From DASZVB01 sp036272055 (GTDB lineage Bacteria > Myxococcota_A > Polyangia > Polyangiales > Polyangiaceae), in contig DATAZL010000133.1 of the NCBI GenBank assembly GCA_036272055.1, positions 414,538-478,537 of the forward strand: a stretch of DNA of 64,000 nt. Direction: 5' to 3'. This document shows, in pieces, positions 42,159 through 50,727 of this stretch; position 1 is the first letter of the stretch; every line of letters begins with the position of its first letter. The notes under the pieces were generated by a model. It did not search any database, had not been told where the DNA came from, and saw only the letters and a list, made by a program, of their open reading frames with translations. A program made the position numbers and the translations under genes.

Positions 42159-43685
42159 ATGTACTCGCTCCTCTTCCCGGTTTACGACGTCCTGCTGATC
42201 TCGCCGCACGTCCTCTACTCGGAGGACGGAGTACCGGAGCGACCGAGCTCCGAGGATCTGTCGCACATCGTGCCGCTAGGCGTGGCGTCGATCGCGCAGT
42301 ATCTCGAGTCGCGTGGGCTGCGTGTGAAGCTCCTTCACCTCGAGTCCGTCTACAGCACCGACCCCGAACGCTGGAACCTCGACGTCGTGCTCGCGTCGCA
42401 TCCCGCGCGGGTCGTCGGGATCCAGGCGCACTGGTACCTCTACGCGAATGGCGCGATCACCATCGCCGAGCGGTACAAGAAGGTGAACCCCGGGGCGGTC
42501 GTGTACCTCGGCGGCCAGTTCGCGTCCGTCATGGCCGAGCAGTTCCTGCGCGCGTGCACCGCGCTCGACGGCGTGGTGCACGGCGAGGGCGAGATCCCCA
42601 TGGAACGGCTCGCTCTGGCCGTAAAATCGGGCCGTCCGCTCACCGACGTGGGGAGCTGCTGGCACCGAAAAAAGGACGAGCTCGTCTTTCGCGAGGCTGA
42701 CGAAGACGGGCTCGTGGCGATGGACGAGCTACCGCTCCTCGACCCGCGAAGCGACGTCTTCCAGGGCGTGAAGTGGACGAGCCGTACGTACATGAATATC
42801 TCGCGCGGCTTCTGCCCGAAGGAGTGCGGCTATTGCATGGCCAACAACCGTCCCTTCTTTCGCAGAAAGCTGAGCGGCGTGTCCGTCGAGCGGGTGCTCG
42901 AGCAAGCGCGCATCCTCGACGAGTGCGGCTTCAAGGACGTGCATCTCGGTGAGAACGAGTTTCTCATGCCGAAGTACATGGAGGAGCTCGCCGAGGCGCT
43001 CGAGCGAGAGAAGCTCGCGCTGACGTTCCGGCTCGAGACACATCCGCAGATGTTCGCGCGCCCAGGGCTCACCGATAAGCTCGTCCGCGGCGGCTTCCGT
43101 CGCTTCGTGCTCGGCGCAGAGAGCGGCTCCCTCCGCGTGCTCCGCAAGGCAGGACGCTGGTCGAGCCCCGAGAAGCTACTCGGCGCGGTCCGAAACATTC
43201 ACGACGCAGGCGCGAGCGTTCTGACAGCGTGGATCTGCAATCTTCCGGGCGAGGAAGAAGAGGACGTCGAGCTCTCGCTCAAGGCGATGAGCGACGTGGT
43301 GGACGCCGGCGGTGACGTTTACTGGATATCTATTCTGGTGTGCCCCCCCGCGACACCGTTCGCGAACTCGCCCGACAAGTACGGCCTGAAGCTGCTCGTG
43401 AAGTCGCTCGAGGACTGGCGCAAATGGTGCTGGGTCTCGAAAGAAATCGTGTCGCTCGAAGGGATGCTGGAAAACCCCGAGAAATATCTGACCCAGGTGA
43501 GCGAGGGCGCTCGCCCCGAAGACATGGTTCGGAGGCTCGTCCGCTACCGCACCCACGCCCGCGAGCTCGTTCCCGACATGAGAAAAAACGGGGACGTACT
43601 GAGCGACGACGCCGAGCTCTTCAGCGGTCATCACAAGATGCTCGACTGGTACGAGAACGAAGGGCACTTGCTCTACACGTTCTGA
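42159..43685 (+). CDS. Cobalamin-binding-type radical SAM enzyme (RiPP cluster)
   Basis: A 508-residue radical SAM enzyme. The N-terminal part (about 1-190) has the layout of a B12-binding domain (PLGVASIAQYLESRG, VVGIQAHWYLYANGA, VYLGGQFASV), and the radical SAM domain carries the CxxxCxxC cluster motif FCPKECGYCMANNRPF (Cys 219, 223, 226). GAESGSLRVLRKAG is a typical Elp3-like barrel motif. These enzymes often do methylation or rearrangement on peptide or small-molecule substrates. Start is uncertain: ATG 42159, or GTG 42135 adding eight residues. It ends just before the precursor peptide gene, and is the first gene of the co-directional cluster. Confidence 0.9.
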   Translation: MYSLLFPVYDVLLISPHVLYSEDGVPERPSSEDLSHIVPLGVASIAQYLESRGLRVKLLHLESVYSTDPERWNLDVVLASHPARVVGIQAHWYLYANGAITIAERYKKVNPGAVVYLGGQFASVMAEQFLRACTALDGVVHGEGEIPMERLALAVKSGRPLTDVGSCWHRKKDELVFREADEDGLVAMDELPLLDPRSDVFQGVKWTSRTYMNISRGFCPKECGYCMANNRPFFRRKLSGVSVERVLEQARILDECGFKDVHLGENEFLMPKYMEELAEALEREKLALTFRLETHPQMFARPGLTDKLVRGGFRRFVLGAESGSLRVLRKAGRWSSPEKLLGAVRNIHDAGASVLTAWICNLPGEEEEDVELSLKAMSDVVDAGGDVYWISILVCPPATPFANSPDKYGLKLLVKSLEDWRKWCWVSKEIVSLEGMLENPEKYLTQVSEGARPEDMVRRLVRYRTHARELVPDMRKNGDVLSDDAELFSGHHKMLDWYENEGHLLYTF

Positions 43686-43778
43686 CGCGTGGCTGAATAC
43701 GCCATATCGACTGCGCATAACGAACGCGCTCGAAATACCCGTCTTGACGACGTGCACAGCGTGGTGTTTCGTTGTCAG
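43686..43778 (+). promoter_or_regulatory. A/T-richer leader before the precursor gene, possible promoter
   Basis: This short stretch is visibly richer in A/T than the flanking coding DNA, and contains TTGACG (43744-43749), which could be a -35 box, but no convincing -10 follows. A separate promoter here would allow higher expression of the precursor than of the enzymes. Alternatively it is coding, if the GTG at 43689 is used. Confidence 0.3.
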
Positions 43779-44090
43779 ATGGGAAAAAAGGTCGACGTCG
43801 AAATCAATCTGTCCGAGGTCCTCGTTCACCTGCGTGATAGCGGCGCCTTCAGGCGCGCGGTCATGGAGGTCGCGGAGCAGAAGGCGCCCGGCGCCGAGAT
43901 CGGCAACATCACCATGAAGCGCGCGGGCGGAGAGCTTCCGGATGCGGATCTCGACGCCGTCACCGGCGGCGCAGTGGCGAGCCCCATGGGCGGATCCATT
44001 CCGCAGGTCTCGCAGATCCAGTACGCGCCCGTCGGGGGCGCCAACGTGCGGCCCGGTCATCTCACCGGTTTCGCAGACACGACCTGGTGA
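43779..44090 (+). CDS. RiPP precursor peptide with double-Gly leader and Trp-ended core
   Basis: A 103-residue peptide (133 if the GTG at 43689 is used). The leader (1-64) has a helical part INLSEVLVHLRDSGAFRRAV and ends GGELPDADLDAVTGG, the typical double-Gly cleavage site with preceding ELxDxDLDAVxGG signature. The 39-residue core after Gly64 starts AVASPMGGSIPQVSQIQYAP and ends HLTGFADTTW. It has no Cys, one Tyr, one His and a single Trp as the last residue. Cys-free cores exclude lanthipeptides and thiazoles from Cys. The single Trp is the obvious candidate for the halogenase encoded at 50696. No strong ribosome site is visible at either start. Confidence 0.82.
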   Translation: MGKKVDVEINLSEVLVHLRDSGAFRRAVMEVAEQKAPGAEIGNITMKRAGGELPDADLDAVTGGAVASPMGGSIPQVSQIQYAPVGGANVRPGHLTGFADTTW

Positions 44091-44118
44091 TCTGCGGCGC
44101 TAGCCGGGACACCAGCTC

Positions 44119-45381
44119 ATGACCGTCGTCGTTCTGCCGACTGGTTACTGCAACATCAAGTGCTCGTACTGCTTCGAATCCGAAGAGATGCGAAGCACTG
44201 CAGGGCGGCCCGATCTCGCGGCCGTCGAGCGCACGCTCGACTTTCTGCTCGAGCGCCTCCCCTCCGAAATGCCGGTCGGCCTTCACGGAGGGGAGTGCAC
44301 CATGGTCCCGCAGAAGGACCTCGAGGCGCTCCTAGCGATGATCACGAAGCGCCGCGGTTACTCCGCGGTGCAGACCAACGGCTATCAGATGAGCCCCTCG
44401 CTCATCGAGCTTTTCAAGAAATACAACACCAGGGTCAGCATCAGCTGGGACGGCCCTGGTGAGCTGAATCGCTTCCGCGGCCCCGACCCCGCAGATCCAG
44501 CCGCGACGCTGAAGTACACCGAGCAGCTCTCGCGCAACGTCGAGCGCCTGCGCGAGGCGGGCGTTCGCGTCTCGATAACCACCGTGCTCAGCCAGGCGAA
44601 CGCGAGCGACGACGAGAAGCTCGGCCGCATGAAGGAGTGGATGCTCTGGCTCCACGAACGCGGGGTCACCGCGGGCCGCTTCAACCCGCTCTTCCGCCAC
44701 CCCGTCGACCCCGAGATGGAGCTCACCGGGGAACAGCTCGCGCACGCCTACGTCGAGCTCTTCGACTTCGTCACCGACAAGCAGCTCATCTGGTACCCGT
44801 TCCGCGAGATGATCGACAACCTGCTCGGGCTCGCGCTCGGGCCGTGCGTGTTCGCGGGCTGCAACCCCGACGACACGTTCGTTTATTCCGTCTTCCCGAA
44901 CGGCCACATCGGCAACTGCGATCGCACCATGGGCAACGGCATGGTGCCGCGCCCCGACGTCCCGCGCCGCAACACGCGCCCCGAGGTGCTGAAGGCGAAT
45001 CATTGCGCCGGTTGCAAGTACTGGCGGGTCTGTCATGGGGGCTGTCCGGCGCATTCCGTAGGTGAAGGAGCGGCGCTGACGCCGAGGTTCTGCAAGGCGG
45101 ACTACGCCCTGTACGCTCACATCGAGTCACGGCTTCGCGGCCTTCTCCCGAACATCAAGCTCATCGTGGACGGCAATGGCCGCGCCGAGCCCTTCTCGGC
45201 GATCTCCGCCGAACCGAATCCGTCGTCGTTCCGCCCGCGCACCGCACCGGTGGCGAAACCGCGAGCAGCGCCCGAGCCACCCCGCGTCACGAGCGCGGCG
45301 CAGGCGGCGACCGCGCCCCCCGTCGCCGCACCGAAAGACGGCCGTCGCCGTCTCCCCCTCGTCGACGGAGGGACTGCGTGA
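44119..45381 (+). CDS. SPASM-domain radical SAM peptide maturase
   Basis: A 420-residue radical SAM enzyme. The cluster motif GYCNIKCSYCFESEE (Cys 11, 15, 18) is at the extreme N-terminus. GLHGGECTMVP, VQTNGYQMS and VSISWDGPGELNRFRG follow as in anaerobic-sulfatase-maturase-like enzymes. The SPASM region (about 250-340) has GPCVFAGC, GNCDRTMGNG, CAGCKYWRVCHGGCPAHS and FCKADYALY, enough Cys for auxiliary clusters. SPASM enzymes crosslink or modify RiPP precursors. The last about 70 residues are a Pro/Ala-rich tail. It comes 28 bases after the precursor gene and overlaps the M50-like gene by four bases (GTGA). Confidence 0.93.
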   Translation: MTVVVLPTGYCNIKCSYCFESEEMRSTAGRPDLAAVERTLDFLLERLPSEMPVGLHGGECTMVPQKDLEALLAMITKRRGYSAVQTNGYQMSPSLIELFKKYNTRVSISWDGPGELNRFRGPDPADPAATLKYTEQLSRNVERLREAGVRVSITTVLSQANASDDEKLGRMKEWMLWLHERGVTAGRFNPLFRHPVDPEMELTGEQLAHAYVELFDFVTDKQLIWYPFREMIDNLLGLALGPCVFAGCNPDDTFVYSVFPNGHIGNCDRTMGNGMVPRPDVPRRNTRPEVLKANHCAGCKYWRVCHGGCPAHSVGEGAALTPRFCKADYALYAHIESRLRGLLPNIKLIVDGNGRAEPFSAISAEPNPSSFRPRTAPVAKPRAAPEPPRVTSAAQAATAPPVAAPKDGRRRLPLVDGGTA

Positions 45382-45977
45382 GCGACACGCGACGCAATCA
45401 CGTCGTCGACGCGTTCACGCTTCTCGCCGCGGGTGGCGGCGCCCTCCTCGTCTGCAACGGCGCGCACGTGGCACCGAGCGCGTGGAGCGTCGCCTACGTC
45501 GTGCTCGTCCTCGTCGTGGGGCGAGTCGTCGCGCTCGGCGTTCACGAGCTCGGGCACCTCGTCGCGGCCGCAATCGGGGGATGGCGCTGGGACGTCTTCA
45601 AGGTCGGCCCATTGCTGCTCTCGCGCGAAACCGGCGTGTGCAAGGTGACGCTCCGTGGAGGACGTCGCTTCGCCGCCGCGGGGCTCGTCCTGACCCGCCC
45701 CGTCTCTGCCGCGACGGACACGCGGGGTCGTCACTTGCTCATGCTCTCCGGCGGTCCGGCGGCGAGCGCCGTCTTCGCATTCGCCGCTGCAACGGCGTCT
45801 CGCGCCGTCTCCGCGCCGCTCGGCCAGGTCGCACTCGGCGTCACCGCCGTCTTTTCCGCCATCGTATGTGTCACGACGTTGCTTCCCTTCGTCAGCTCCG
45901 GAAACCCTTCCGACGGCGCGTCGATCCTCGCGCTCGTCCGTGAACGAACCGCAGCGAGGCCCGGTCATGCACGCTGA
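45378..45977 (+). CDS. M50-type (site-2) membrane protease in RiPP cluster
   Basis: A 199-residue membrane protein with about four hydrophobic segments. ALGVHELGHLVAAA carries the zinc-binding HExxH motif (His 56, Glu 57, His 60) and SSGNPSDGASIL near residue 175 fits the second metal-ligand motif (NPxDG-like) of M50 peptidases. Small M50-like proteins recur in RiPP clusters and may cut the leader or process the peptide at the membrane. The start is a GTG that overlaps the preceding stop (GTGA), and its end overlaps the next gene by 11 bases. No ABC transporter is encoded nearby. Confidence 0.75.
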   Translation: MSDTRRNHVVDAFTLLAAGGGALLVCNGAHVAPSAWSVAYVVLVLVVGRVVALGVHELGHLVAAAIGGWRWDVFKVGPLLLSRETGVCKVTLRGGRRFAAAGLVLTRPVSAATDTRGRHLLMLSGGPAASAVFAFAAATASRAVSAPLGQVALGVTAVFSAIVCVTTLLPFVSSGNPSDGASILALVRERTAARPGHAR

Positions 45978-47910
45978 AGCGCTCTCCGAAACCACGGCAG
46001 AGGTCGACGTCCTCCTCGTCAACATGCCGTTCGGCATCCTGGTCACGCCGTCGCTCGGCCTCGGCCTGCTCCAGGCGTCGCTCGAGACGCTCGGCGGAGT
46101 GCGCTCCCGGCAGCGCTACTTCGCGCTCGATTTCTGCAAGAAGCTCGGCTTCGACGACTATCAGGCGATCGCGAATCGCTGGGGTAGCGGCCACGAAGAG
46201 CTCGGCGACTGGGTCTTCTCCGGCGTCGCGTTCCCGGACGCGGAGCTCGCGCCCGACGAGTACCTCGAGCACATCGCGAGGAATCCGCCGAAGGAGCTCG
46301 AGCGATTCTTGCCGGGCGTGATCCCCGCCGTTCTTCGGGCGGCGCTCGCCGCGCGCGAGCTCGCGCCCGCTTTCATCGACGAGTGCATGCGCGAGATCGA
46401 GGCGATGAAGCCGAGGGTCGTCGCCTTCACGTCGATGTTCCAGCAGCGGGTCGCGTCCATCGCGCTCGCGCGCCGCATCAAAGAGTGGCGGCCCGAGACG
46501 ATCATCGTCATGGGCGGCGCCGACTGCGAGGAAGCGCGCGGTCGCGCCATCGCCAAGAATTTCCGCTGCATCGACGCCGTGTGCTCCGGTCCCGGCGACG
46601 TCGTGTTCCCGGAGATCGTCCGGCGCGCGCTCGCCGGCCAGTCGCTCGGCAATATCCCGGGGGTGTACACGGGCCGCACCCTGATGGGCACCGCGACGCC
46701 CAACGCCGAGGCGCCCGCGAAGCTCGACGACGTGCCCTACCCGCACTTCGACGACTACTTCACGGATCTGAGAGCGTCGGGCCTCGAGCTCCCGGTCCTC
46801 TATCTGTCGCTCGAGACGTCGCGCGGCTGCTGGTGGGGCGAGCGCAATCACTGCACGTTCTGCAGCATCAACGGCGCCTCGATGGGCTACGCGAGCAAAT
46901 CCGCGCCCCGCGTCGTGGACGAGATCCGTTTCTTCGCGGCGAAGTACCCCGGCGTGCAGATGGTGATGACGGACAGCATCCTCAACGTCAAACACCTCCG
47001 CACCGCGATCCCGGAGCTGAAGGCCCACGGCCTCGACCTCGACATGATGTACGAGGTCCGCGCAACCCTCGATCCGGAGCAATTCCAGCTCCTCACCGAG
47101 TGTGGCGTCCGCACCCTCCAGCCCGGCATCGAGACGTTCAGCTCCGAGGTGCTCACGCTGATGCGCAAGAACACGAGCTACCTCATGAACGTCCGGCTCC
47201 TGAAGCTCGGGCGCATGCATGGCGTCTCGGTGTTCTACAACATCCTGGTCGGCTTCCCCGACGAGCCGGCGGAGGCGTACTTCAAGATGAGCCGCCTCTT
47301 GCCGAAGATCACGCACCTCGAGCCGCCCAAACGGATGCGGATCATCGAGATCGGACGGCACAGCCCGCTCTTCGAGGAGGCCGACGCGCTCGGCGTGACG
47401 AACCTCGAGCCGTCGCCTGCGTATCGGCACATCTATCCGGTGCCGCCCGCGGCGCTGCGCGACCTCGCGACGTACTTCACGTACTCGTACAAGAACCCGC
47501 AAGATCTCGACGCCTACGTCGGCCCCGTCGCGGTCGAGCTTCAGAAATGGTGGCGGCTCCAGGAGCGGAGCACGCTCCAGGTCGCGTACGAGGCGGAGCG
47601 CTCGATGGTGTTCGAGGGACGGCCCGCGTTCGGAGAGCGCATCACGATCCTGCGCGGGCTCGAGCACCGGCTCCACCGGGCGTGCGAGGACATTCGCAAG
47701 CTCGACGCGCTGAAGAAAGAGTTCGCCGGCCAGGGGACGGACGCCGAGATCGACGAAGCGCTCGCGTCGCTCGAAGAGCGCGGGTTCCTGGTGCGCGACG
47801 AGCATCGCCTGATGAGCCTCGCCATCCCGATCCGGGACGACGTCGGCGCGCGGGTGAAGAAGAAGAGCTACCCCTCGGACTACCAGTCGCGCGCCCTCGG
47901 GCTGTGCTGA
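45967..47910 (+). CDS. RiPP-maturation radical SAM C-methyltransferase (B12-dependent type)
   Basis: A 647-residue enzyme of the RiPP maturation radical SAM C-methyltransferase type (TIGR03975-like). The family-specific cluster motif has a long first spacer: SRGCWWGERNHCTFCSING (Cx7Cx2C, about 288-299). The N-terminal part (about 12-230) has the B12-binding layout with NMPFGILVTPSLGLGLLQA, AFTSMFQQ and VMGGADCEEARG. GIETFSSEVLTLMRKNTSY and FYNILVGFPDEPAEAYFKM are in the catalytic barrel. A C-terminal helical region (about 520-647) follows. Such enzymes methylate unactivated carbon atoms in precursor cores. Start at ATG 45967, inside the M50-like gene. Confidence 0.9.
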   Translation: MHAEALSETTAEVDVLLVNMPFGILVTPSLGLGLLQASLETLGGVRSRQRYFALDFCKKLGFDDYQAIANRWGSGHEELGDWVFSGVAFPDAELAPDEYLEHIARNPPKELERFLPGVIPAVLRAALAARELAPAFIDECMREIEAMKPRVVAFTSMFQQRVASIALARRIKEWRPETIIVMGGADCEEARGRAIAKNFRCIDAVCSGPGDVVFPEIVRRALAGQSLGNIPGVYTGRTLMGTATPNAEAPAKLDDVPYPHFDDYFTDLRASGLELPVLYLSLETSRGCWWGERNHCTFCSINGASMGYASKSAPRVVDEIRFFAAKYPGVQMVMTDSILNVKHLRTAIPELKAHGLDLDMMYEVRATLDPEQFQLLTECGVRTLQPGIETFSSEVLTLMRKNTSYLMNVRLLKLGRMHGVSVFYNILVGFPDEPAEAYFKMSRLLPKITHLEPPKRMRIIEIGRHSPLFEEADALGVTNLEPSPAYRHIYPVPPAALRDLATYFTYSYKNPQDLDAYVGPVAVELQKWWRLQERSTLQVAYEAERSMVFEGRPAFGERITILRGLEHRLHRACEDIRKLDALKKEFAGQGTDAEIDEALASLEERGFLVRDEHRLMSLAIPIRDDVGARVKKKSYPSDYQSRALGLC

Positions 47911-47914
47911 ATTC

Positions 47915-49663
47915 ATGGAGGTCGCGCGCCATCCCCATCGGCTGGGTGACGTCACTCACTTCTACGAGTCGCCGGTCGTCATCGACACGTTCAACGCGGG
48001 CTTCGCCGGCCGCTGGCACACCCGCATCGTGCCCGACGCCGACGGCCCGAAGACGTCGGAGGACTACGTCGCCGGGCTGCTCGGCCTCCGCCCCGAGCAC
48101 GACGTGCTCGACTTCGGCTGCGGCGTGGGCGTCGTCGCGGCGAGCCTAGCTAAGAACACCGGCGCGTTCGTCCACGGCCTGAACATCTCGGCGCGCCAGC
48201 TCGAGAATGCACGTCGCCACGCGAACGACGCCGGCGTTGCCTCGCGCGTCGTCTTCGATCTGTACGAGGGGCGAAGTCTCCCCTACCCGACCGCGTCGTT
48301 CGATCGCGCGTATTTCTTCGAGTCGGTGTGTCACGTGCCCGACAAGCCGGCACTCTTCGAAGGGCTCTTTCGCGTCCTTCGCCCGGGCGGCGTGCTCGCC
48401 GGCCAGGACTGGCTCGTCACGCGGTCCGAGCTGTCGCCCGAGGAATACCGCGATCACGTCCACGCCATCGAGGCGTCGTGCGAGGTAAGGCTCGCCACCC
48501 TCGACGAATACCGGAAGATGCTCGAGCACGCCGGCTTCGTGAACGTCCGCACGGTAGACGCGCGCGACATCTACGCCGGCATGGCCGCGGCGTTCACGCC
48601 GCCGAACGGCGAGGCGACGCGAATAGAGTGGCTCGACGATCTTCCGACGCGACTCGCGAAGGGGAACCTCGCCCTCAGCAACGCCTTCCATCGCGGCCTC
48701 TTCACCATCGGCTTCGTCCGAGCAGAGAAACCCGAGAAGACCCGGCCGTCGGGGCGCATCAGGCCCGACGGCACCGACCACGAGACGGGGACCGTCGATT
48801 GCCTCGCGACGTCGAAGAACGTCGCGGTCGTCGAGCGGCATGCCGCGCTCTTCGACGTCGCGCCGTCACCGGCGCTCGCGGCGTTCACGCGCCTCGCCGG
48901 CGAAGCGACGGCTAGCTCCGTCGAGGCGTCGTGCAAGGTCGACGACGGCGTCCGGCACTCCGCGCGGTACAACCTGTTCTTCCACGACGACCCCGGGGAC
49001 GCCTACGCGCGGGTCCGGTCGTTCTTCGACGCGCTCGGCGAGACGGCGAAGCTCGACGCAACGCTCGTCGACGAGTTCGTCGGCGCGGGCCTCGACTTCG
49101 GGCGCGTGCAGAAGGTCGTCACCGGCATCGACGTGCGCGCGACCCCGGGCGCATCGCGCGCGAAGCTCTGGTTCATGCTCGGCCACTATACCGAGAAGGT
49201 GGAGCGCGCGCTCGCGATGGCGGGCGACGAAGGCCGGGTGCGGGCGCTGCTCCTGCACTTGCCGTTCCTCGTCGGGTTCGACCTGCACTTCGACGGCGCG
49301 ACGCGCATCAAGCTCTACCCCGACGTTCGACCGGAGGAGCTCGCGGACGCACGCGTCGGACGCGCGCTGTCGTCGGAGGCCGTCGCGGCGATGGCCCAGT
49401 GCAGCTGGACGCACCTGTATTTCGCATCGCCGCACGCGCCGCTCACTCTGCAGCTTCACCCGCGGGATCCCGACGCGTTCGTCGGCCGATACCTCGCGCC
49501 GGAGCTCGCAGAGCCGATTCACCGGCGCTACGAGGGTTCGCCGCTCCTGGACATGGTCGTCTCGCTCCCGCACGACGACGTCGGAAACGGCAAGGCCCGC
49601 CGCTTCGGGCTCTATTACATGCCGCGAGGAAACGTCCCCGCCGCGAACGGTCGCGCCCGATGA
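47915..49663 (+). CDS. Methyltransferase-prenyltransferase fusion (AgeMTPT-like)
   Basis: A 582-residue two-domain enzyme. Residues about 1-270 form a class I SAM methyltransferase: motif I VLDFGCGVGVVAASL (64-78), later YFFESVCHVPDKPALFEG and LRPGGVLAGQDW. Residues about 300-575 match the cyanobactin prenyltransferase (LynF/TruF, ABBA fold) pattern: VVTGIDVRATPGASRAKLWF, YTEKVERAL and VGFDLHFDGATRIKLYPD. In cyanobacteria the same fusion, AgeMTPT, adds a C-terminal methyl ester and an N-terminal prenyl group to linear peptides. Its presence in a probable myxobacterium beside radical SAM enzymes and a halogenase is unusual. Which residues it modifies here is unknown. It ends overlapping the next start (ATGA). 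Confidence 0.82.
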   Translation: MEVARHPHRLGDVTHFYESPVVIDTFNAGFAGRWHTRIVPDADGPKTSEDYVAGLLGLRPEHDVLDFGCGVGVVAASLAKNTGAFVHGLNISARQLENARRHANDAGVASRVVFDLYEGRSLPYPTASFDRAYFFESVCHVPDKPALFEGLFRVLRPGGVLAGQDWLVTRSELSPEEYRDHVHAIEASCEVRLATLDEYRKMLEHAGFVNVRTVDARDIYAGMAAAFTPPNGEATRIEWLDDLPTRLAKGNLALSNAFHRGLFTIGFVRAEKPEKTRPSGRIRPDGTDHETGTVDCLATSKNVAVVERHAALFDVAPSPALAAFTRLAGEATASSVEASCKVDDGVRHSARYNLFFHDDPGDAYARVRSFFDALGETAKLDATLVDEFVGAGLDFGRVQKVVTGIDVRATPGASRAKLWFMLGHYTEKVERALAMAGDEGRVRALLLHLPFLVGFDLHFDGATRIKLYPDVRPEELADARVGRALSSEAVAAMAQCSWTHLYFASPHAPLTLQLHPRDPDAFVGRYLAPELAEPIHRRYEGSPLLDMVVSLPHDDVGNGKARRFGLYYMPRGNVPAANGRAR

Positions 49664-50727
49664 CCGACGTGAGCTGGCTCCAGGTCGAGCCGACCACGGC
49701 GTGCAATCTCGCGTGCGAGTTCTGTTACGGCCGCAGCATGGACGACGCGAAGATGAGCGGCGACGAGTTCCGCGCGCTCCTCGCTCGCTTCCCGGGCCTC
49801 CAGTTTCTCCACCTGCAAGGCGAGGGTGAACCGCTCCTCGCGCGCGATTTCTTCGCGATGGCCGCCGAGGCGAAGGCGCGCGGCATCCTGACCCTGACCA
49901 CGACCAACGGCACCCTCTTCAACAAGGCGAACATCGAGCAGCTCCTCGACACGGGTATCGCGTGTCTTCTGGTTTCCCTCGAGTCACCCGACCCGGCGGA
50001 GTTTCACCGGATCCGCGGGTTTCACCTGGAAAAAGCGCTTGCCGGTATCGTCGCTCTCAAGGCGGCTCGAGAAGCCCGCGGCACCACGTTGCCGGCGATC
50101 GGCTTCGCGGTGACTGTGCTGAAGAGCACGCGGCACCGGCTCCGCGCGATCTTCGAACTGCACCGCACGCTCGGCCTCGACGGCCACATCAACGTGCGCT
50201 GCCTCCAGAAGACGCGCAGCTACGATGACGTCTACGGCGCCACGCTCCGCGACGAGCTCCTCGACGAGGCCGAGGTCAGCGAGATCAGCGCCCTCGAGCG
50301 AGAGCTCGCAGCGGAGTTCTTCGGCGGACCATTGCCGGTAAATCATCCGTTTCCCGAGCGTCTCTTCGCCCTCGAGCGGGACGTCATGGGGCGCAGCCCG
50401 GGCTGCTTCTGGCTCGACTCGGGCCTCTACGTCGACGCCGACGGCGACGTCGCGCCGTGCTGCAACATCAAGAAGCGCCTTCTCAGATTCGGTGATTTCC
50501 GGCACGTCGATCTCGTCGACCTCGATCGAAAGCGCGACGCACTGCAGGCGTCTCTTCTGTCGGGCACAGTTCCGCCGGCCTGCGACGGCTGTAACCTCGC
50601 GGAGAGCATCGTTCGCCGCGAGCGCGCGCGCGCCGGCCTTCCCCCTTCTCCCGTGCCTGCCGAGCCCGTCCGGATGCACGCGGCAAGGACCGACGATGGC
50701 CTCGTTCAGCTCCGAAGAAATCCCTGA
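49660..50727 (+). CDS. Radical SAM/SPASM-like enzyme (RiPP cluster)
   Basis: A 355-residue radical SAM enzyme. The cluster motif is TTACNLACEFCYGRS (Cys 15, 19, 22). FLHLQGEGEPLLARDFF and TTNGTLFN match the family. Near the C-terminus, SPGCFWLDSGLYVDADGDV, APCCNIKKR and PPACDGCNLAE provide a Cys-rich twitch/SPASM-like auxiliary cluster region. It has a four-base overlap with the methyltransferase-prenyltransferase gene and a 32-base overlap with the halogenase fusion gene. It is the fourth radical SAM enzyme of the cluster and one of two with a SPASM-like tail. The reaction is unknown; peptide crosslinking or epimerisation are options. Confidence 0.9.
   Translation: MTDVSWLQVEPTTACNLACEFCYGRSMDDAKMSGDEFRALLARFPGLQFLHLQGEGEPLLARDFFAMAAEAKARGILTLTTTNGTLFNKANIEQLLDTGIACLLVSLESPDPAEFHRIRGFHLEKALAGIVALKAAREARGTTLPAIGFAVTVLKSTRHRLRAIFELHRTLGLDGHINVRCLQKTRSYDDVYGATLRDELLDEAEVSEISALERELAAEFFGGPLPVNHPFPERLFALERDVMGRSPGCFWLDSGLYVDADGDVAPCCNIKKRLLRFGDFRHVDLVDLDRKRDALQASLLSGTVPPACDGCNLAESIVRRERARAGLPPSPVPAEPVRMHAARTDDGLVQLRRNP

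Noticed and set aside
45892..47955. Long open frame opposite the C-methyltransferase gene
   Set aside because: Arg/Glu-rich translation typical of the antisense of GC-rich genes; the plus strand has the Cx7Cx2C motif.
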